Shown: positions 17,701 through 26,212, counted from the stretch's first letter. The stretch is DNA of 64,000 nucleotides from Pseudonocardia terrae (GCF_021343995.1 NZ_JAJTTE010000008.1:100659-164658); one strand, 5' to 3'. Program-made: numbers and translations. Notes: generated from the letters alone by a model not told the origin.

Positions 17701-19116
17701 GGCCGGGAGCGCGTCCTCGGCCGGGCGGGCGGCGTCGAGCGGGGTGGCGTGCTGGATCGCCTCGTCGGCGAGCTGGTCCAGCAGCTTCCCGACATCGGAG
17801 CCCTCGGGCGTGCCGAGCGTGTCCGGCAGGGCGGCGTTGATCGCCCGGACCAGGTCTGAGCGGGTCCAGCCGGCCTTGCGGGACTGGACGTCGGCGAGCG
17901 CGGTCTCGATCACCGCTTGCGGCGACCACTCCTGCGGGGCAGGCCCAGCACCACGGGCGTCGAGTGCCGCCTTCGCGACGCCGGCGAGACCGTCGGCGAC
18001 CTCGGCGCGCAGCTGCGCATCGACCCGGTCGAGGACCTGCTCGCGGGTCTCCCCGTCGTGGGACTTCGCCCGACGGGTAGCGAACGTCGCCTGGCGCGAG
18101 AGGCGGTCGCGCTCCAGACCGTTCGGGGCCCGACCGAACCGGGCCTCGAACCCCTCGATCAACTCCGCCGCCTTGGCGGTCACATCTCGTCGGCGAGACG
18201 AGATCAGCGCCATCGCCTCGGGCGAGACCCCGACGACCTCGCGAGCCTTGCCGTCCGGGCGGGTCGCGATCGCCATCCCCAGCGCGTGGGTCAGACGCTC
18301 CTCGGTGGTGCGCTCGGCGACCGCGCCGGCGGCACCACGCCAGCGATAGATCGAGCGGCCGTCGAGTGTGCGCCACTGCCCGTCCGGGCCCTGGACGCGG
18401 TTGAGAATCGGGTTGTGGATGTGCAGCTGCGGATCGTGGTCGCGCGAGTCGTGCTGGAAAAACGACGCCCCCACCCAGTCATGCGCGTCGACGTAGCGGC
18501 CGGCGGCGCCGCCGTGGTGCCCGACCCTCGAGTAGCCCGCCTTCTCCGACAGGTAGTCGAGGGCGGCGTTGTTGCCCGCCCAGATCGCGTCCTCCACCGC
18601 ACCCCGAAACCGACGCCACGCGTCCGCGGTAACCGTGTCACCGGCTCTACGGGCCTTGGTCTCCTCGGCCTCGAACGCGGTGTGCAGCAGGGTCACCGAC
18701 TTCTGAACGCTGAACGTCACGTCCAGGAAGGCGACGTTCTGCCGGACCTGCTTGCCCGCCTCCACCCGCAGTTCGGCACGGCGTTCAGGGCCGGCGTTCG
18801 GCTCGCGTTCAAGGGCCAGGTTGTACAGCTCGTCCTCGGTCTTGAACCGCCGCCCGGTGTGCCCGAGCGTCCCGATTTCGTCCCACCGGGCGGGGTCGCG
18901 GAAGCCGTCCTCGCGCGGGTCGAGGAACCGCTCGAACACCGCCCGCATGTCCTGCGCATCCACCAGCCCGGTCAGACCCAGCTGCTCGGCGCCGCGACCC
19001 CACCAGCGGCCCGGCGGCTCCCCCTCGGTCACGGCGCCGGTGTAGTAGTTCTCCCGCCCGGTGGCGACCTCCTTGAGCAGGTACTCCGGGCTGTAACCCG
19101 ACGACACGGTCAGCAT
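14794..19116 (-). CDS. MobF-family conjugative relaxase-helicase (TraA/TrwC type)
   Basis: A 1440-residue protein. The N-terminal TrwC relaxase domain (1 to about 330) has a tyrosine pair at 24-25 (GRENYYTG), the FLDVTFSVQKSVT strand (131-143), and the metal-binding His cluster with QLHIHNPILN (His 232 and 234). A superfamily I helicase follows, with Walker A GPAGTGKS near residue 555 and DESAMTDTPA as Walker B. It nicks oriT, stays covalently bound to the 5' end and unwinds the plasmid strand for transfer. The C-terminal 400 residues are Ala/Glu/Arg-rich and helical. ATG 19116 follows AGGGTGG; GTG 19125 is an alternative. It heads the mobilization module. Confidence 0.92.
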   Translation of the reverse strand: MLTVSSGYSPEYLLKEVATGRENYYTGAVTEGEPPGRWWGRGAEQLGLTGLVDAQDMRAVFERFLDPREDGFRDPARWDEIGTLGHTGRRFKTEDELYNLALEREPNAGPERRAELRVEAGKQVRQNVAFLDVTFSVQKSVTLLHTAFEAEETKARRAGDTVTADAWRRFRGAVEDAIWAGNNAALDYLSEKAGYSRVGHHGGAAGRYVDAHDWVGASFFQHDSRDHDPQLHIHNPILNRVQGPDGQWRTLDGRSIYRWRGAAGAVAERTTEERLTHALGMAIATRPDGKAREVVGVSPEAMALISSRRRDVTAKAAELIEGFEARFGRAPNGLERDRLSRQATFATRRAKSHDGETREQVLDRVDAQLRAEVADGLAGVAKAALDARGAGPAPQEWSPQAVIETALADVQSRKAGWTRSDLVRAINAALPDTLGTPEGSDVGKLLDQLADEAIQHATPLDAARPAEDALPAELRLADGSSAYQAPGRQLYATPDHVRTERLLVAATRGGGAATVSAPAVDAFLANLRESGVELGVDQAAAVRGVLTSGARVESLVGPAGTGKSFVVGTLARAWSTHPDPETGAERRVFGLATSQIATEVLTAEGLTSRNVARWLATQDRLSAPEAEHRTTGDDATWRLRAGDLVVVDESAMTDTPALAAIHRHVDNAGAKLLLVGDHRQLAAVGAGGGMDLLAAAGARYELADARRFRDEWERAASLRLRAGDESVLREYHRHGRLLDSGTVAEAEQSATRAWLGDTLAGKRSLLLVDTNDQAARLSATLRAELVRLGRVAEHGVPLGLQGTYAGVGDLVEARANAWDLAGVEGNRRGPINRETYRVLATRDDGSLEVTPDLEPDAVEAQRIVLPSAYVRENLALAYASTVNSAQGTTVDTSHTVVSPRTSQSALYVGMSRGRDDNTAHITTRTGPDDAADGTDAHQVRRDPVAALAAVLNDTEQSASRSALATATESADETASVRTPAELLADAATLAATQRTATWLDELTADGTLAIRDRARVAAEDGAASLTRVLRSAEIAGRDARQVLRDAIADRPLDGVRNATNVIYHRITEDHRFDPVGGSWADWTPRIDDPDWQHYLDELATAADRRAAELGAEAAAAAPAWAVAAFGEVPDDPTTRDLWIDDVGRVAAYRELRGHDSDDDALGPAPKPGQVEQFAAYRAAWRSLGRPEIDREELELSDGQLRVRIRAAEREAAWAPRYVGNELAGTRQAAAAHRQAAAARAAEAESAPSEAQADLRREAAEGAALAEVLDERAGQLAQLDDARSRWLAHTAATRAAGDRAQAELALRRAGAEPEQQVTADEWLAAHRDADVAEDPHREITEDYELLDRRADDRFDEPEPPAHDVREESTREPLQLEEDAVRVPSAEEVTTSLDRAHRALVEINTRDAYDAGREAQERAADLNRWSADDRAAEEELTLVDEG

Positions 19117-19125
19117 CCCGACCAC

Positions 19126-19318
19126 CCTGAAACGATCTTGAACATGACGTTGTGGAGATCAACTTGCAGGGCGGCGGAGACGCTTGCGCGCATCGGGCGG
19201 CCGGAGGCCGGCCCCTCCCCTCGGATCGTGATGCATAGGTGTGAGTCCGTTGATCTTGGTCGTTGAGTAGTTCGTTCGGAGTAGTTGCTGTGGCTGTGGT
19301 CGTGGTTCTTGGTCGTTG
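19126..19318. other. Candidate origin of transfer (oriT)
   Basis: A gene-free stretch between the relaxase and the DUF2637 gene holds a GGCCGG-AGG-CCGGCC hairpin (19199-19213) and a 12-bp direct repeat TCTTGGTCGTTG at 19254-19265 and 19307-19318 (53 bp apart). MobF oriT sites usually lie directly upstream of the relaxase gene, as here. The nick site cannot be named from the sequence. Confidence 0.4.
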
Positions 19319-20137
19319 TCATGCGTTCGTCTGCTGACTGGTGTCGGAGTGGGTGGAGTCGGTCGTGTTAGTGATCAGATGCAGGGAGATGGGTGCGGTC
19401 TCAGAGCTGGTGTCGTCGTCGCGGAGCGACTTGAGCGCGGCGGAGGCGGTGCCGCGGGAGACGCCGGCGGTGTCTTGGAGCTCGGAGACGGTCGGCCAAG
19501 CGCGGTGACGCTCGAAGTGCGCGCGGGCGAGGTTCTGGGCCTTCTCGCGGGCCGGTGCGGGAGCGGGTGAGGTCGGCTGGACCGGGGACGCCGCGCTCGC
19601 GTGTCCATCGGTGCCGTTCGGCGGGTTGTCGGTCAACCCCGGCCCGGCGGTAGCCGGGCCCAACGCAAGCGCGTCGACAGGATGATCGATCGCTGCCGCA
19701 GGCTCGGGTTGTACGGCACCGGCTGAACGCTGAACACCGTCGTTCGCTGTACGGCCGCCCTCGGCGAGCAGGTACAGCAGGTGCGCGACCACCGCGGCCG
19801 CGACGGCGGGCCAGGCCCCGATCCCGAACCGCAGCCACGCCGGCGCCGCGAGCGCTCCGGCGTCGCCTGCAAGGAACGCGGCCTGAGCGAGCCCGGACAT
19901 CCCGGCAGCGACGACCACGACTGTCCACGCGTAGCGGGCGGCCGAACCCTGTAGCCGTGCGGTTGCGGCGTAGGCCACGAGCGCGAGCCCGTCGGTGATC
20001 AGCGGGTAGAGCCAGGCGAGGGGCTCCGGAACCCGGGAAGCGACGGCGACCTCATAGAGGCCGTGCGCGGTCGCGATCGCCGCCCCGACGGCTACGGCGA
20101 GCCCGGGCAGCCACACCACCGACCGCTTCCAGCTCAC
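19319..20137 (-). CDS. DUF2637 (SpdB-like) membrane protein with C-terminal HTH
   Basis: A 272-residue protein. Four membrane segments lie in residues about 5-145 (VVWLPGLAVAVGAAIATA, YPLITDGLALVAYAATA, WTVVVVAAGMSGLAQAAFL, WPAVAAAVVAHLLYLLAE). After a Pro/Ala-rich linker a winged-helix-like segment follows (WPTVSELQDTAGVSRGTASA). DUF2637 proteins are typical of Streptomyces-type conjugative plasmids and are linked to intramycelial spread. GTG 20137 is chosen because GGGAGG lies 7 nt upstream and the start overlaps the preceding stop (GTGA). Confidence 0.8.
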   Translation of the reverse strand: MSWKRSVVWLPGLAVAVGAAIATAHGLYEVAVASRVPEPLAWLYPLITDGLALVAYAATARLQGSAARYAWTVVVVAAGMSGLAQAAFLAGDAGALAAPAWLRFGIGAWPAVAAAVVAHLLYLLAEGGRTANDGVQRSAGAVQPEPAAAIDHPVDALALGPATAGPGLTDNPPNGTDGHASAASPVQPTSPAPAPAREKAQNLARAHFERHRAWPTVSELQDTAGVSRGTASAALKSLRDDDTSSETAPISLHLITNTTDSTHSDTSQQTNA

Positions 20138-20784
20138 GATGCACCTCCCCGCAGCGTGGTCGCGATCGAGCTGTCCGACGGTGGCGGTTCGGGTGCCGGC
20201 TCCTCGCGGGCGCTTGCCCACCACTGCCCGATCCGGCCGAGGTCAGCCTCGGAGGGAACCGCAGGGGCGCCGGTGATCCGGTCCGGCCAGCCGGGTCGGA
20301 TCTGGTGGTTCTCCCGGGAGCACACCCCCGCCGTCGCCTTGATTCGCCGGACCACGCCGGGGCGCTGGCGGTCGTGCCAGTCCCCCGCCAGCGCCACCGA
20401 CGCCGCCGGGCCCTGATACGCGGCGGCCCAGGCGTGCATGAGCCAGAGCAGCTCCTCGACGACGTGTGGATGCCAGCACCAGCAGTCCGGGAACGACTCG
20501 CCCGCGTCCGGGTAGCGCAGGTAGACCTGCGCGAGCCAGCCCGCGAGCTCGTCGAGCAGCCGCCCGGTCACCTCGAGGTCGGTCGGAGCCAACAGCCAGG
20601 ACGGCGCCGGGGTCGGCGGCTTCCGCGCGTTGAGCGCGACGACGGTCTCCCCCAGCTCGGCGAGCAGCTGCGAGACGGTGTCCACCCGGGCCGGGAGCGG
20701 GGCGACCAGCCGGCGCAGGCCGTCGACCTCACGAGCGAGGCCCGCCACCGCGGCATCCGGCTCGGAAGGGTTGGGCGGAATCAT
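20134..20784 (-). CDS. Hypothetical protein of the transfer operon
   Basis: A 216-residue soluble protein. A short coiled-coil-like N-terminus (AGLAREVDGLRRLVAPLPAR, VSQLLAELGETV) is followed by a Trp/His-rich centre (FPDCWCWHPHVVEELLWLMH, WHDRQRPGVVRR). No known family is recognised. It overlaps both neighbours by 4 bp (ATGA before, GTGA after), so it is co-translated with the DUF2637 protein and probably has a transfer-related role. Confidence 0.65.
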   Translation of the reverse strand: MIPPNPSEPDAAVAGLAREVDGLRRLVAPLPARVDTVSQLLAELGETVVALNARKPPTPAPSWLLAPTDLEVTGRLLDELAGWLAQVYLRYPDAGESFPDCWCWHPHVVEELLWLMHAWAAAYQGPAASVALAGDWHDRQRPGVVRRIKATAGVCSRENHQIRPGWPDRITGAPAVPSEADLGRIGQWWASAREEPAPEPPPSDSSIATTLRGGAS

Positions 20785-21197
20785 GCCGACCACCCGTCCT
20801 CGGCCCGCTCGGCCCACACCGCCGCCTGCTGCTCGGCACGGGAGGCGTAGCCGGGGCTCTGCTCACGGCCGACCCCGGCGGCGGTCTCGGCCCACCCGGC
20901 GGCGTTGACCGCAGCTCGGGCCCGGGCGTCAGCCGGGTTCTCGCCGCGCTCGTAGTCCACCCATTCGTAGCCGCGGCGGATCTCGGCGACGTCGCCGGTG
21001 TCGAGCCCCCACTGGTGCACCGAGTAGCCGAGGCGGGCGCTTGTGTCGTCGAGGTAGTCCCGGACCATCGTCTCGGCGACGTCGCGGGAGCGGCCTGTCT
21101 GCTCGGCCAGCAGCTCGACGGCCTCGGCGCGAGTCAGCGGCACCGATGCGGGGTCGGGTTCGGGCCAGTCCTGCATGGAGAAGGCGTTGTCGGACAT
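20781..21197 (-). CDS. Hypothetical protein of the transfer operon
   Basis: A 138-residue acidic protein starting at ATG 21197 with GGAGGAG upstream. An N-terminal half rich in Glu (LTRAEAVELLAEQTGRSRD) and a mid-section HQWGLDTGDVAEIRRGYEWV are followed by an Ala-rich tail. No family is recognised. It lies directly after the coupling-protein gene (2 bp gap) and overlaps the next gene by 4 bp. Confidence 0.65.
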   Translation of the reverse strand: MSDNAFSMQDWPEPDPASVPLTRAEAVELLAEQTGRSRDVAETMVRDYLDDTSARLGYSVHQWGLDTGDVAEIRRGYEWVDYERGENPADARARAAVNAAGWAETAAGVGREQSPGYASRAEQQAAVWAERAEDGWSA

Positions 21198-21199
21198 GG

Positions 21200-23035
21200 C
21201 TACTCCTCCCTCGCGGGGGTCGGGACGATCTCTCCGTCGATGACCAGGACGTCGCCGGGCAGTGCGGGCGAGGCGGGTCGAGTGAACTGCGGGCCCGGCC
21301 AACCGGGCACCCAGCGCCGCAGGACCCAGCGGGCCGCCGGGACCTTGTCCACGGTGCGAACGACCCGTCCGGCCATGTGCGGGCGTCGGCGGGACAGCCG
21401 AGTCCAGCGCACATCGCGGCGCCTCCAGGCCATCTGTGCCCACCCGACGACCGGCGGCATGCCGCGGCGAATCACCAGCACCTTCCCGGCGGGCAGGTTC
21501 GCGATCTGCGCTGGGGACAACACCGAGGTCTTGCGGGTGCCCCGGGCCACGGTGTTCCCTCGCTGGTCGAGGGTGTCAGCAGGTTCGTCGCGCTCGCCGG
21601 TGAGGGTGGACCAGAACTGGAGGTCGTCGCGGTCTCGGGTGCCACCAAACACCATCACCGCGCCGGCGTTGTTCAGGATTGTCGCCGCGCCGTGCTCGCC
21701 GTAGCGGGCAAGCAGCTGCGCGCGGGACTGGACGACGACGAGGATCGACACCCCACGCCCGCCCATGTCCGCGGTCCACGATTCAAGGGGGACGGGGCAA
21801 ATCAGCGCGGCCTCGTCGAGCGCGAGCCGCAGCCCCGGGTCGAGGCGGCCGCCCGGCTTGGTGGCCGCGATCCGGCGGGCCTCTCGGGCGATGTACCCGG
21901 TCAACGCGCACACCAGCGGCGCGGTCGGGGACTCTTCACCGCCGAGCAGGAACACCGTGCCCCGCACGGTGAGGAGGTCGCTGACGTCGAGAGGGCGGGC
22001 GCCCTCAGGTCCAAGGCCTGCGGCGGCTCGTGCGGGTGCGGAGGTGAGCCAACCGAGCGCGGGCATGATGGTCGAGGTGATCGAGGTTCGGGTGCGGTCG
22101 TTGGTGGTCACAAACTGCTCGAACGACACCCCGAACCCCTGCTCCGGCGACCGGCGCAGCAGCGCGGTCACCTCCTTGCGCGCGGTCTCGGGGTCGGCGG
22201 TCCAGTCCATGACCTCCCGCATCGACCTGTGCCCCAGAGCGGCGGCGTGCAGCAGCGCCTCCAGGACCCGGCGGCCTTGGAGCTCCCAGTACTCGCGGTC
22301 GCCTCCGCCGGAGGACGACACCGCCGAGAGCAGGTCGGCTGCGCGCTCCGCCGCGGCGACGGGGTCCTCGCAGCCGGTGAGTGGGTCGAAGGTGACCGTG
22401 GAGGCGACGTCGCCGAGACCGGCCGGGTTGAACACCAGGACCGGGCCCTTGCGCTCGCGGTAGGGGGTGCACAGTTCGAGGAGGTCCAGGCGGGTGCTGG
22501 TGGCTAGGACTGCGCCGGGGGCGTCGATGATCTGCCCGGCCAGCCAGCCGGACTTGCCGGACCGCGGCCCGCCGACGGTGAGCACGACGTTCTCGTTCGA
22601 CGACCACACCCACTGCCCACCGGAGCGGCACAACCGCACCGCCACCTCGGGCACCGGGAGGGTCATCAGCTCCCACCGCGACCGCGCCTCCAACGACGGA
22701 CGCACGGTGGGGGCGCGGCGCAGCATCGCCGCGGACCCGCCGAACCGGACAATGTCGAGCGATGACGCGACACCGGACTTGCGCCGTGACCGTGCGCCCC
22801 AGCGGGACACGACCGACGCCGACCGCGACCACCGGTACCGCACGAGAACCAGCAGCCCGAGGGAGGGCACAAGCAGCAGCGGCCACGGCAAGGCCCACAG
22901 GATCGTCAGCGCGGGCAGCAACGCGAGCAGCCCCAGACCGAGGGCGATTCCTCGAGCCCGTCGGGCCCAGACCAGCACCGCCGCGGCGACCAGGCCGAGC
23001 AGGAGCAGCGGGGTCGGGCTCCACAACACGTCCAT
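21200..23035 (-). CDS. TraD/VirD4-like type IV coupling protein
   Basis: A 611-residue protein. Two or three N-terminal membrane segments span residues 8-70 (LLLLGLVAAAVLVWA, GLGLLALLPALTILWALPW). The ATPase domain has Walker A GGPRSGKS near 183, Walker B LRLALDEAALI near 433, and a TraM-recognition-type C-terminal domain. Coupling proteins are hexameric inner-membrane ATPases that carry the relaxase-DNA complex to the transfer channel. No VirB4-like ATPase or other channel gene is seen in the window, so the channel must come from the unseen left part or from another element. Confidence 0.85.
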   Translation of the reverse strand: MDVLWSPTPLLLLGLVAAAVLVWARRARGIALGLGLLALLPALTILWALPWPLLLVPSLGLLVLVRYRWSRSASVVSRWGARSRRKSGVASSLDIVRFGGSAAMLRRAPTVRPSLEARSRWELMTLPVPEVAVRLCRSGGQWVWSSNENVVLTVGGPRSGKSGWLAGQIIDAPGAVLATSTRLDLLELCTPYRERKGPVLVFNPAGLGDVASTVTFDPLTGCEDPVAAAERAADLLSAVSSSGGGDREYWELQGRRVLEALLHAAALGHRSMREVMDWTADPETARKEVTALLRRSPEQGFGVSFEQFVTTNDRTRTSITSTIMPALGWLTSAPARAAAGLGPEGARPLDVSDLLTVRGTVFLLGGEESPTAPLVCALTGYIAREARRIAATKPGGRLDPGLRLALDEAALICPVPLESWTADMGGRGVSILVVVQSRAQLLARYGEHGAATILNNAGAVMVFGGTRDRDDLQFWSTLTGERDEPADTLDQRGNTVARGTRKTSVLSPAQIANLPAGKVLVIRRGMPPVVGWAQMAWRRRDVRWTRLSRRRPHMAGRVVRTVDKVPAARWVLRRWVPGWPGPQFTRPASPALPGDVLVIDGEIVPTPAREE

Positions 23036-23038
23036 CGG

Positions 23039-23542
23039 TCAGTCCTCCCAGCCGGTGCGCTCGCGCCACGCACGCACGTCCGCGACGTGCCGCGCGCAGT
23101 CGGCGGCGTGGCCGGACTCGTTGTCGACCGGGTGCGACTCGAACGGCCCTCGATCGCTCACGAGCTCGCCGCACGAGCCGCAGCGCCATGACGTCGCGGG
23201 CACCTGGAACAGCTCTTGCGGGCGCTCGGGCTCGCGTCGCTCGACGACGAGCGCGAACGCCACCTCGCCGGCCGGCTCGGCGTCGTCGGGCAGGTCGAGA
23301 GCCTCGCCAACCTCATCCCACGAACGGCCCGCCGCACGCGCGGCCTCGACGGCGTCGACCAGCACCCGCCGGGCGGCGTCGCGGAGCACCGCCGCGGCCT
23401 GCACTCCGGGCAGCGGGTCGGCCAGTCGTCGGCGGGTCAGGATCTGGTATCCCTCGATCGGCTCGACGACCACCTGGCCCTCGAACTGCTCGACCGCGAC
23501 CTCCTCCAACAGCGTCTGCAGCCGACGCGAGATCGCGCTCAT
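23039..23542 (-). CDS. Hypothetical protein with a possible zinc ribbon
   Basis: A 167-residue protein. The N-terminal half is helical (LQTLLEEVAVEQFEGQ; AGRSWDEVGEALDLPDD resembles the HTH-like motif seen in many small actinobacterial proteins). The C-terminal part has CGSCGELV and HAADCARH, which could bind a metal. The start ATG 23542 overlaps the stop of the WhiB gene (ATGA). No known family beyond that. Confidence 0.6.
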   Translation of the reverse strand: MSAISRRLQTLLEEVAVEQFEGQVVVEPIEGYQILTRRRLADPLPGVQAAAVLRDAARRVLVDAVEAARAAGRSWDEVGEALDLPDDAEPAGEVAFALVVERREPERPQELFQVPATSWRCGSCGELVSDRGPFESHPVDNESGHAADCARHVADVRAWRERTGWED

Positions 23543-24003
23543 CGGACACCCCCGTAGTGAAGGCCGGCGGCCCAGCGGTCGACTGTGCGCCGCGAGACTC
23601 CGAACTCGACCGCCACGCGCGGGCGCGAGATCCCCTGGGACAGCGCCTGGCGACCGGCGGCGATCACCTCGCCCCGCTCTCGGGGCGGGAGGTCTCTTGC
23701 ACCGACCGGAACGGCGAGCGTCGGCCGCATGCGCTCGGAGATCCACCCGCCGCGGTCGCGGCGCAACTCGGCGCGCTCCTGCTCGTCGAGCCCGCCTGCC
23801 ACGCCGTATGGCAGTGCCACCAGCGCCCAGTCGAGGCACAGCTCGCGCACCGGGCACTCGGCGCAGACGGCCTTGGCGCGGGCCACCTCGCCGTCGCGAA
23901 CCGGGCCGACCTCGGCGACCGGGATGAACACTTCGGTGTCCATCCCTCGGCACCGCGCGCGGGCCGCCCAGGCCTGCTCCTTGTCTCTGTCTCGGCCTAC
24001 CAT
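23539..24003 (-). CDS. WhiB-family regulator with C-terminal HTH
   Basis: A 154-residue protein starting at ATG 24003 with AGGAGAGG upstream. The WhiB domain has four cysteines in the expected order (ARCRG, then AVCAECPVRELC), which would hold a 4Fe-4S cluster. The usual GVWGG turn that contacts sigma-A region 4 reads GVAGG here. A separate helix-turn-helix follows at residues about 115-150 (SQGISRPRVAVEFGVSRRTV), unlike chromosomal WhiB proteins, which end in a short basic tail. It probably controls the transfer operon it is part of. Confidence 0.85.
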   Translation of the reverse strand: MVGRDRDKEQAWAARARCRGMDTEVFIPVAEVGPVRDGEVARAKAVCAECPVRELCLDWALVALPYGVAGGLDEQERAELRRDRGGWISERMRPTLAVPVGARDLPPRERGEVIAAGRQALSQGISRPRVAVEFGVSRRTVDRWAAGLHYGGVR

Positions 24004-24119
24004 CGGAACCTCTCCTGTCGTCTGCTGATGTGTGGAGAGATCGGCCCGGCGGCTGTGTCCCGCCAAGAACCCGTCGCCGGGCCGACCCGCCGTTGAACGC
24101 CCTGCCTGTCCATGCGAGC

Positions 24120-24353
24120 TCACTGCCCGACACCCGCTTCTTGGCCGCCGCCGTTGAGCGCCGGGGTCGAGGCGTTGTCCACCGCGGTCAGGAACGACCC
24201 GATCGCGTCGGGCAGCCCCTGACCGACCGGCGTAGCAATGAACAGCACCAACGCGACCAGCGAGAAGACGATTGCGCCGCCCGCGGCCCGCACCTTCGCG
24301 CAGATGAACGCGCCGAGCACCGACATGAAGATCAGGACACCGACCGCGCTCAC
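24120..24353 (-). CDS. Small membrane protein
   Basis: A 77-residue protein with two membrane segments (VGVLIFMSVLGAFICAKV and IVFSLVALVLFIATPVG) and a Gly/Gln-rich tail. GTG 24353 overlaps the stop of the HTH gene (GTGA). It fits small TraA/pilin-like or holin-like membrane proteins of conjugative elements, but no family is recognised. Confidence 0.65.
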   Translation of the reverse strand: MSAVGVLIFMSVLGAFICAKVRAAGGAIVFSLVALVLFIATPVGQGLPDAIGSFLTAVDNASTPALNGGGQEAGVGQ

Positions 24354-24700
24354 GCCACACCTCCGGGAAGCTCGACGTCCGTCGTCGTCAGACGCGCGAG
24401 CGCGGCGACCTGGTCGTGGCGCCACCGTGTTGTCCACTTCCCCAGATCGACGCAGCGGCCGGTGGCCAGAACGTCATCGACCAGCCGCTCGATCACCGCC
24501 CCGGGTACTACATACCGGCCACCGATCTTGAGTCCGGGGAATGTCCCGTTCCGGAGGTGCCGGTACAGCGTTGACTCGTCCAGCCGGAGGATCTCCGCTG
24601 TCTCCGCGGCGGTGTAGAACGCGGGGCGTCCCGCCGATCCCCGCCAGCTGTCGCCCATCGGAGGCGTCTCGTCATCCCCTACCTCGCGCTTGTCAGTCAT
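24350..24700 (-). CDS. AlpA/excisionase-like HTH protein
   Basis: A 116-residue protein. The central motif FYTAAETAEILRLDESTLYR, then GTFPGLKIGGRYVVP, is the MerR-like winged HTH typical of excisionases and plasmid regulators. ATG 24700 is chosen because GGAGGG sits 9 nt upstream; ATG 24709 is too close to it. It is the first gene of the minus-strand transfer operon and faces the divergent XRE gene, so the two probably set the transfer switch. Confidence 0.75.
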   Translation of the reverse strand: MTDKREVGDDETPPMGDSWRGSAGRPAFYTAAETAEILRLDESTLYRHLRNGTFPGLKIGGRYVVPGAVIERLVDDVLATGRCVDLGKWTTRWRHDQVAALARLTTTDVELPGGVA

Positions 24701-24837
24701 CCCTCTCATCCCTCCGTTGCCACTTTCACGCTCAGTTTGGTCATAAATTGATAGTCCGTCAACAGTCTTGCGGGTGTGAACCGCGCTCGGGATCGCGCTC
24801 TAGCTACGCTCGACGAGCACTCACCACAGGAGGCTGC

Positions 24838-25173
24838 GTGGACCAGGACTGGACTGCCGTGGGCGACGCGATGCGTGCGCGGCTCGACGAGCTAGGCATG
24901 ACCATGACCGACCTCGCCGCCAAGTCCGGGGTGTCGCTGACGACGGTCCGTGAGCTGGTCCACGTGCTGAACACCCGCCGCCGGCAGCCCCGCACCCTCG
25001 TCTCGTTATCGACCGCCCTGGGCTGGCCGAGGGAGCACCTCGGAAACGTCCTCCGCGGGCGGCCGCTGTCGGAGCCGCTGCCACCCGACGAGCTCGCCTC
25101 GGTCCGCAGGGAACTCCGCGATCTGCGGCGGCGGATCGAAGCCCTGGAGCGCACGGTGGGCAAGGCGACCTGA
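24838..25173 (+). CDS. XRE-family repressor-like regulator
   Basis: A 111-residue protein. GTG 24838 is preceded by AGGAGG with good spacing. An XRE helix-turn-helix occupies residues about 8-70 (MTMTDLAAKSGVSLTTVREL), and the C-terminus is a short coiled coil (SVRRELRDLRRRIEALERTV), likely for dimerisation. It is divergent from the transfer operon across a 137-bp AT-richer region (24701-24837), so it is the likely repressor of transfer genes. Confidence 0.75.
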   Translation: MDQDWTAVGDAMRARLDELGMTMTDLAAKSGVSLTTVRELVHVLNTRRRQPRTLVSLSTALGWPREHLGNVLRGRPLSEPLPPDELASVRRELRDLRRRIEALERTVGKAT

Positions 25174-25462
25174 TCTTGTTTGTTCTCCGTTCCGCCTGGC
25201 GTCATAGGCGCCAGCGTGGATCTCCGGGAACGCCTCCGGCAGGGCGCACACGGGGGCACACTCGGACACGGAGGCACACTCGATGCGAGTCACGAGTGGT
25301 GCTGAGTGGCAGCCTGGGCCTTCGGTCGGCTTCATGGGTATCAGTGGACCGCGGAAGCACGGACGCCAAAACCGCACTTCACGGGCCGTTTCCAGACGTC
25401 CAAGACGACCCCGGTTGGTCGAAAACGTCCCGAGAACGTCCCGACTTGTGGATGATGATCCT

Positions 25463-26212
25463 GTGCCGAACATCCGCCTCCAGGCCGCAATGGACGCGGC
25501 CAGCCTGACGATCGAGCAGATCGCCGCGCAGGTGGACGTCGACCCCAAGACCGTGGAGCGATGGGTCAACGCCGACGGCCGCACACCGCACCGCACAACC
25601 CGCCAGCGCGTGGCCGCGCTTCTCCGGGTCGAGGAGACCCACCTCTGGCCAGCCAACCCCCGTCAGCCCTCGGCGCCCACCAACGGCGTCGCCGAGCTCA
25701 TCCACCTCTACCCGTCCCGCTCGGCGGTCCCGTTCGCGCTCTGGACCGAGCTCATCCACGAAGTCCGCGAGGCCATGGACGTTCTTGTGTTCTCCGGCCA
25801 GTTCCTCGTCGAGCAGCACAACATCCTGCCGGTCGTGCGCGCCAAGGCCGCCGAGGGCGTCCGCTTCCGCTTCGTCGTCGGAGACCACACCTCACCCGCG
25901 GTCATTCAGCGCGCCGAGGAGGAAGGCACCACCGGCGGCCTGGAGGGCCGCATCCAGATGATGCGGCGCTACCTGCAGGACGTCGCCGGCCTACCCGGCG
26001 TCGAGGTCCGCACCCACGGCACGATCCTCTATAACTCCATCTACCGCTTCGACGACCAGGCGCTCATCAACGGCCACGCCTTCGGCTCGCTCGCAGGCCA
26101 GAACCCGATGCTCCACATCCGCCGCCTCGACGGCGGCTCACTGTGGGAGCACTACATGCGCTCCTTCGAGCGCGTGTGGGAGATCGCCGACCCCGAACCC
26201 CCCGGAAGGTAG
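25463..26212 (+). CDS. XRE-DUF5919 protein
   Basis: A 249-residue protein starting at GTG 25463. Residues 1-60 are an HTH (LTIEQIAAQVDVDPKTVERW). The remainder is a DUF5919-type domain, related in pattern to phospholipase-D-like folds (AMDVLVFSGQFLVEQ, FRFVVGD, GTILYNSIYRFDDQALING). Such genes often sit with Nudix and HD genes at the ends of actinobacterial integrated elements, as here. The substrate is unknown. The upstream region carries a tandem AACGTCCCGA repeat (about 25424-25445). Confidence 0.75.
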   Translation: MPNIRLQAAMDAASLTIEQIAAQVDVDPKTVERWVNADGRTPHRTTRQRVAALLRVEETHLWPANPRQPSAPTNGVAELIHLYPSRSAVPFALWTELIHEVREAMDVLVFSGQFLVEQHNILPVVRAKAAEGVRFRFVVGDHTSPAVIQRAEEEGTTGGLEGRIQMMRRYLQDVAGLPGVEVRTHGTILYNSIYRFDDQALINGHAFGSLAGQNPMLHIRRLDGGSLWEHYMRSFERVWEIADPEPPGR

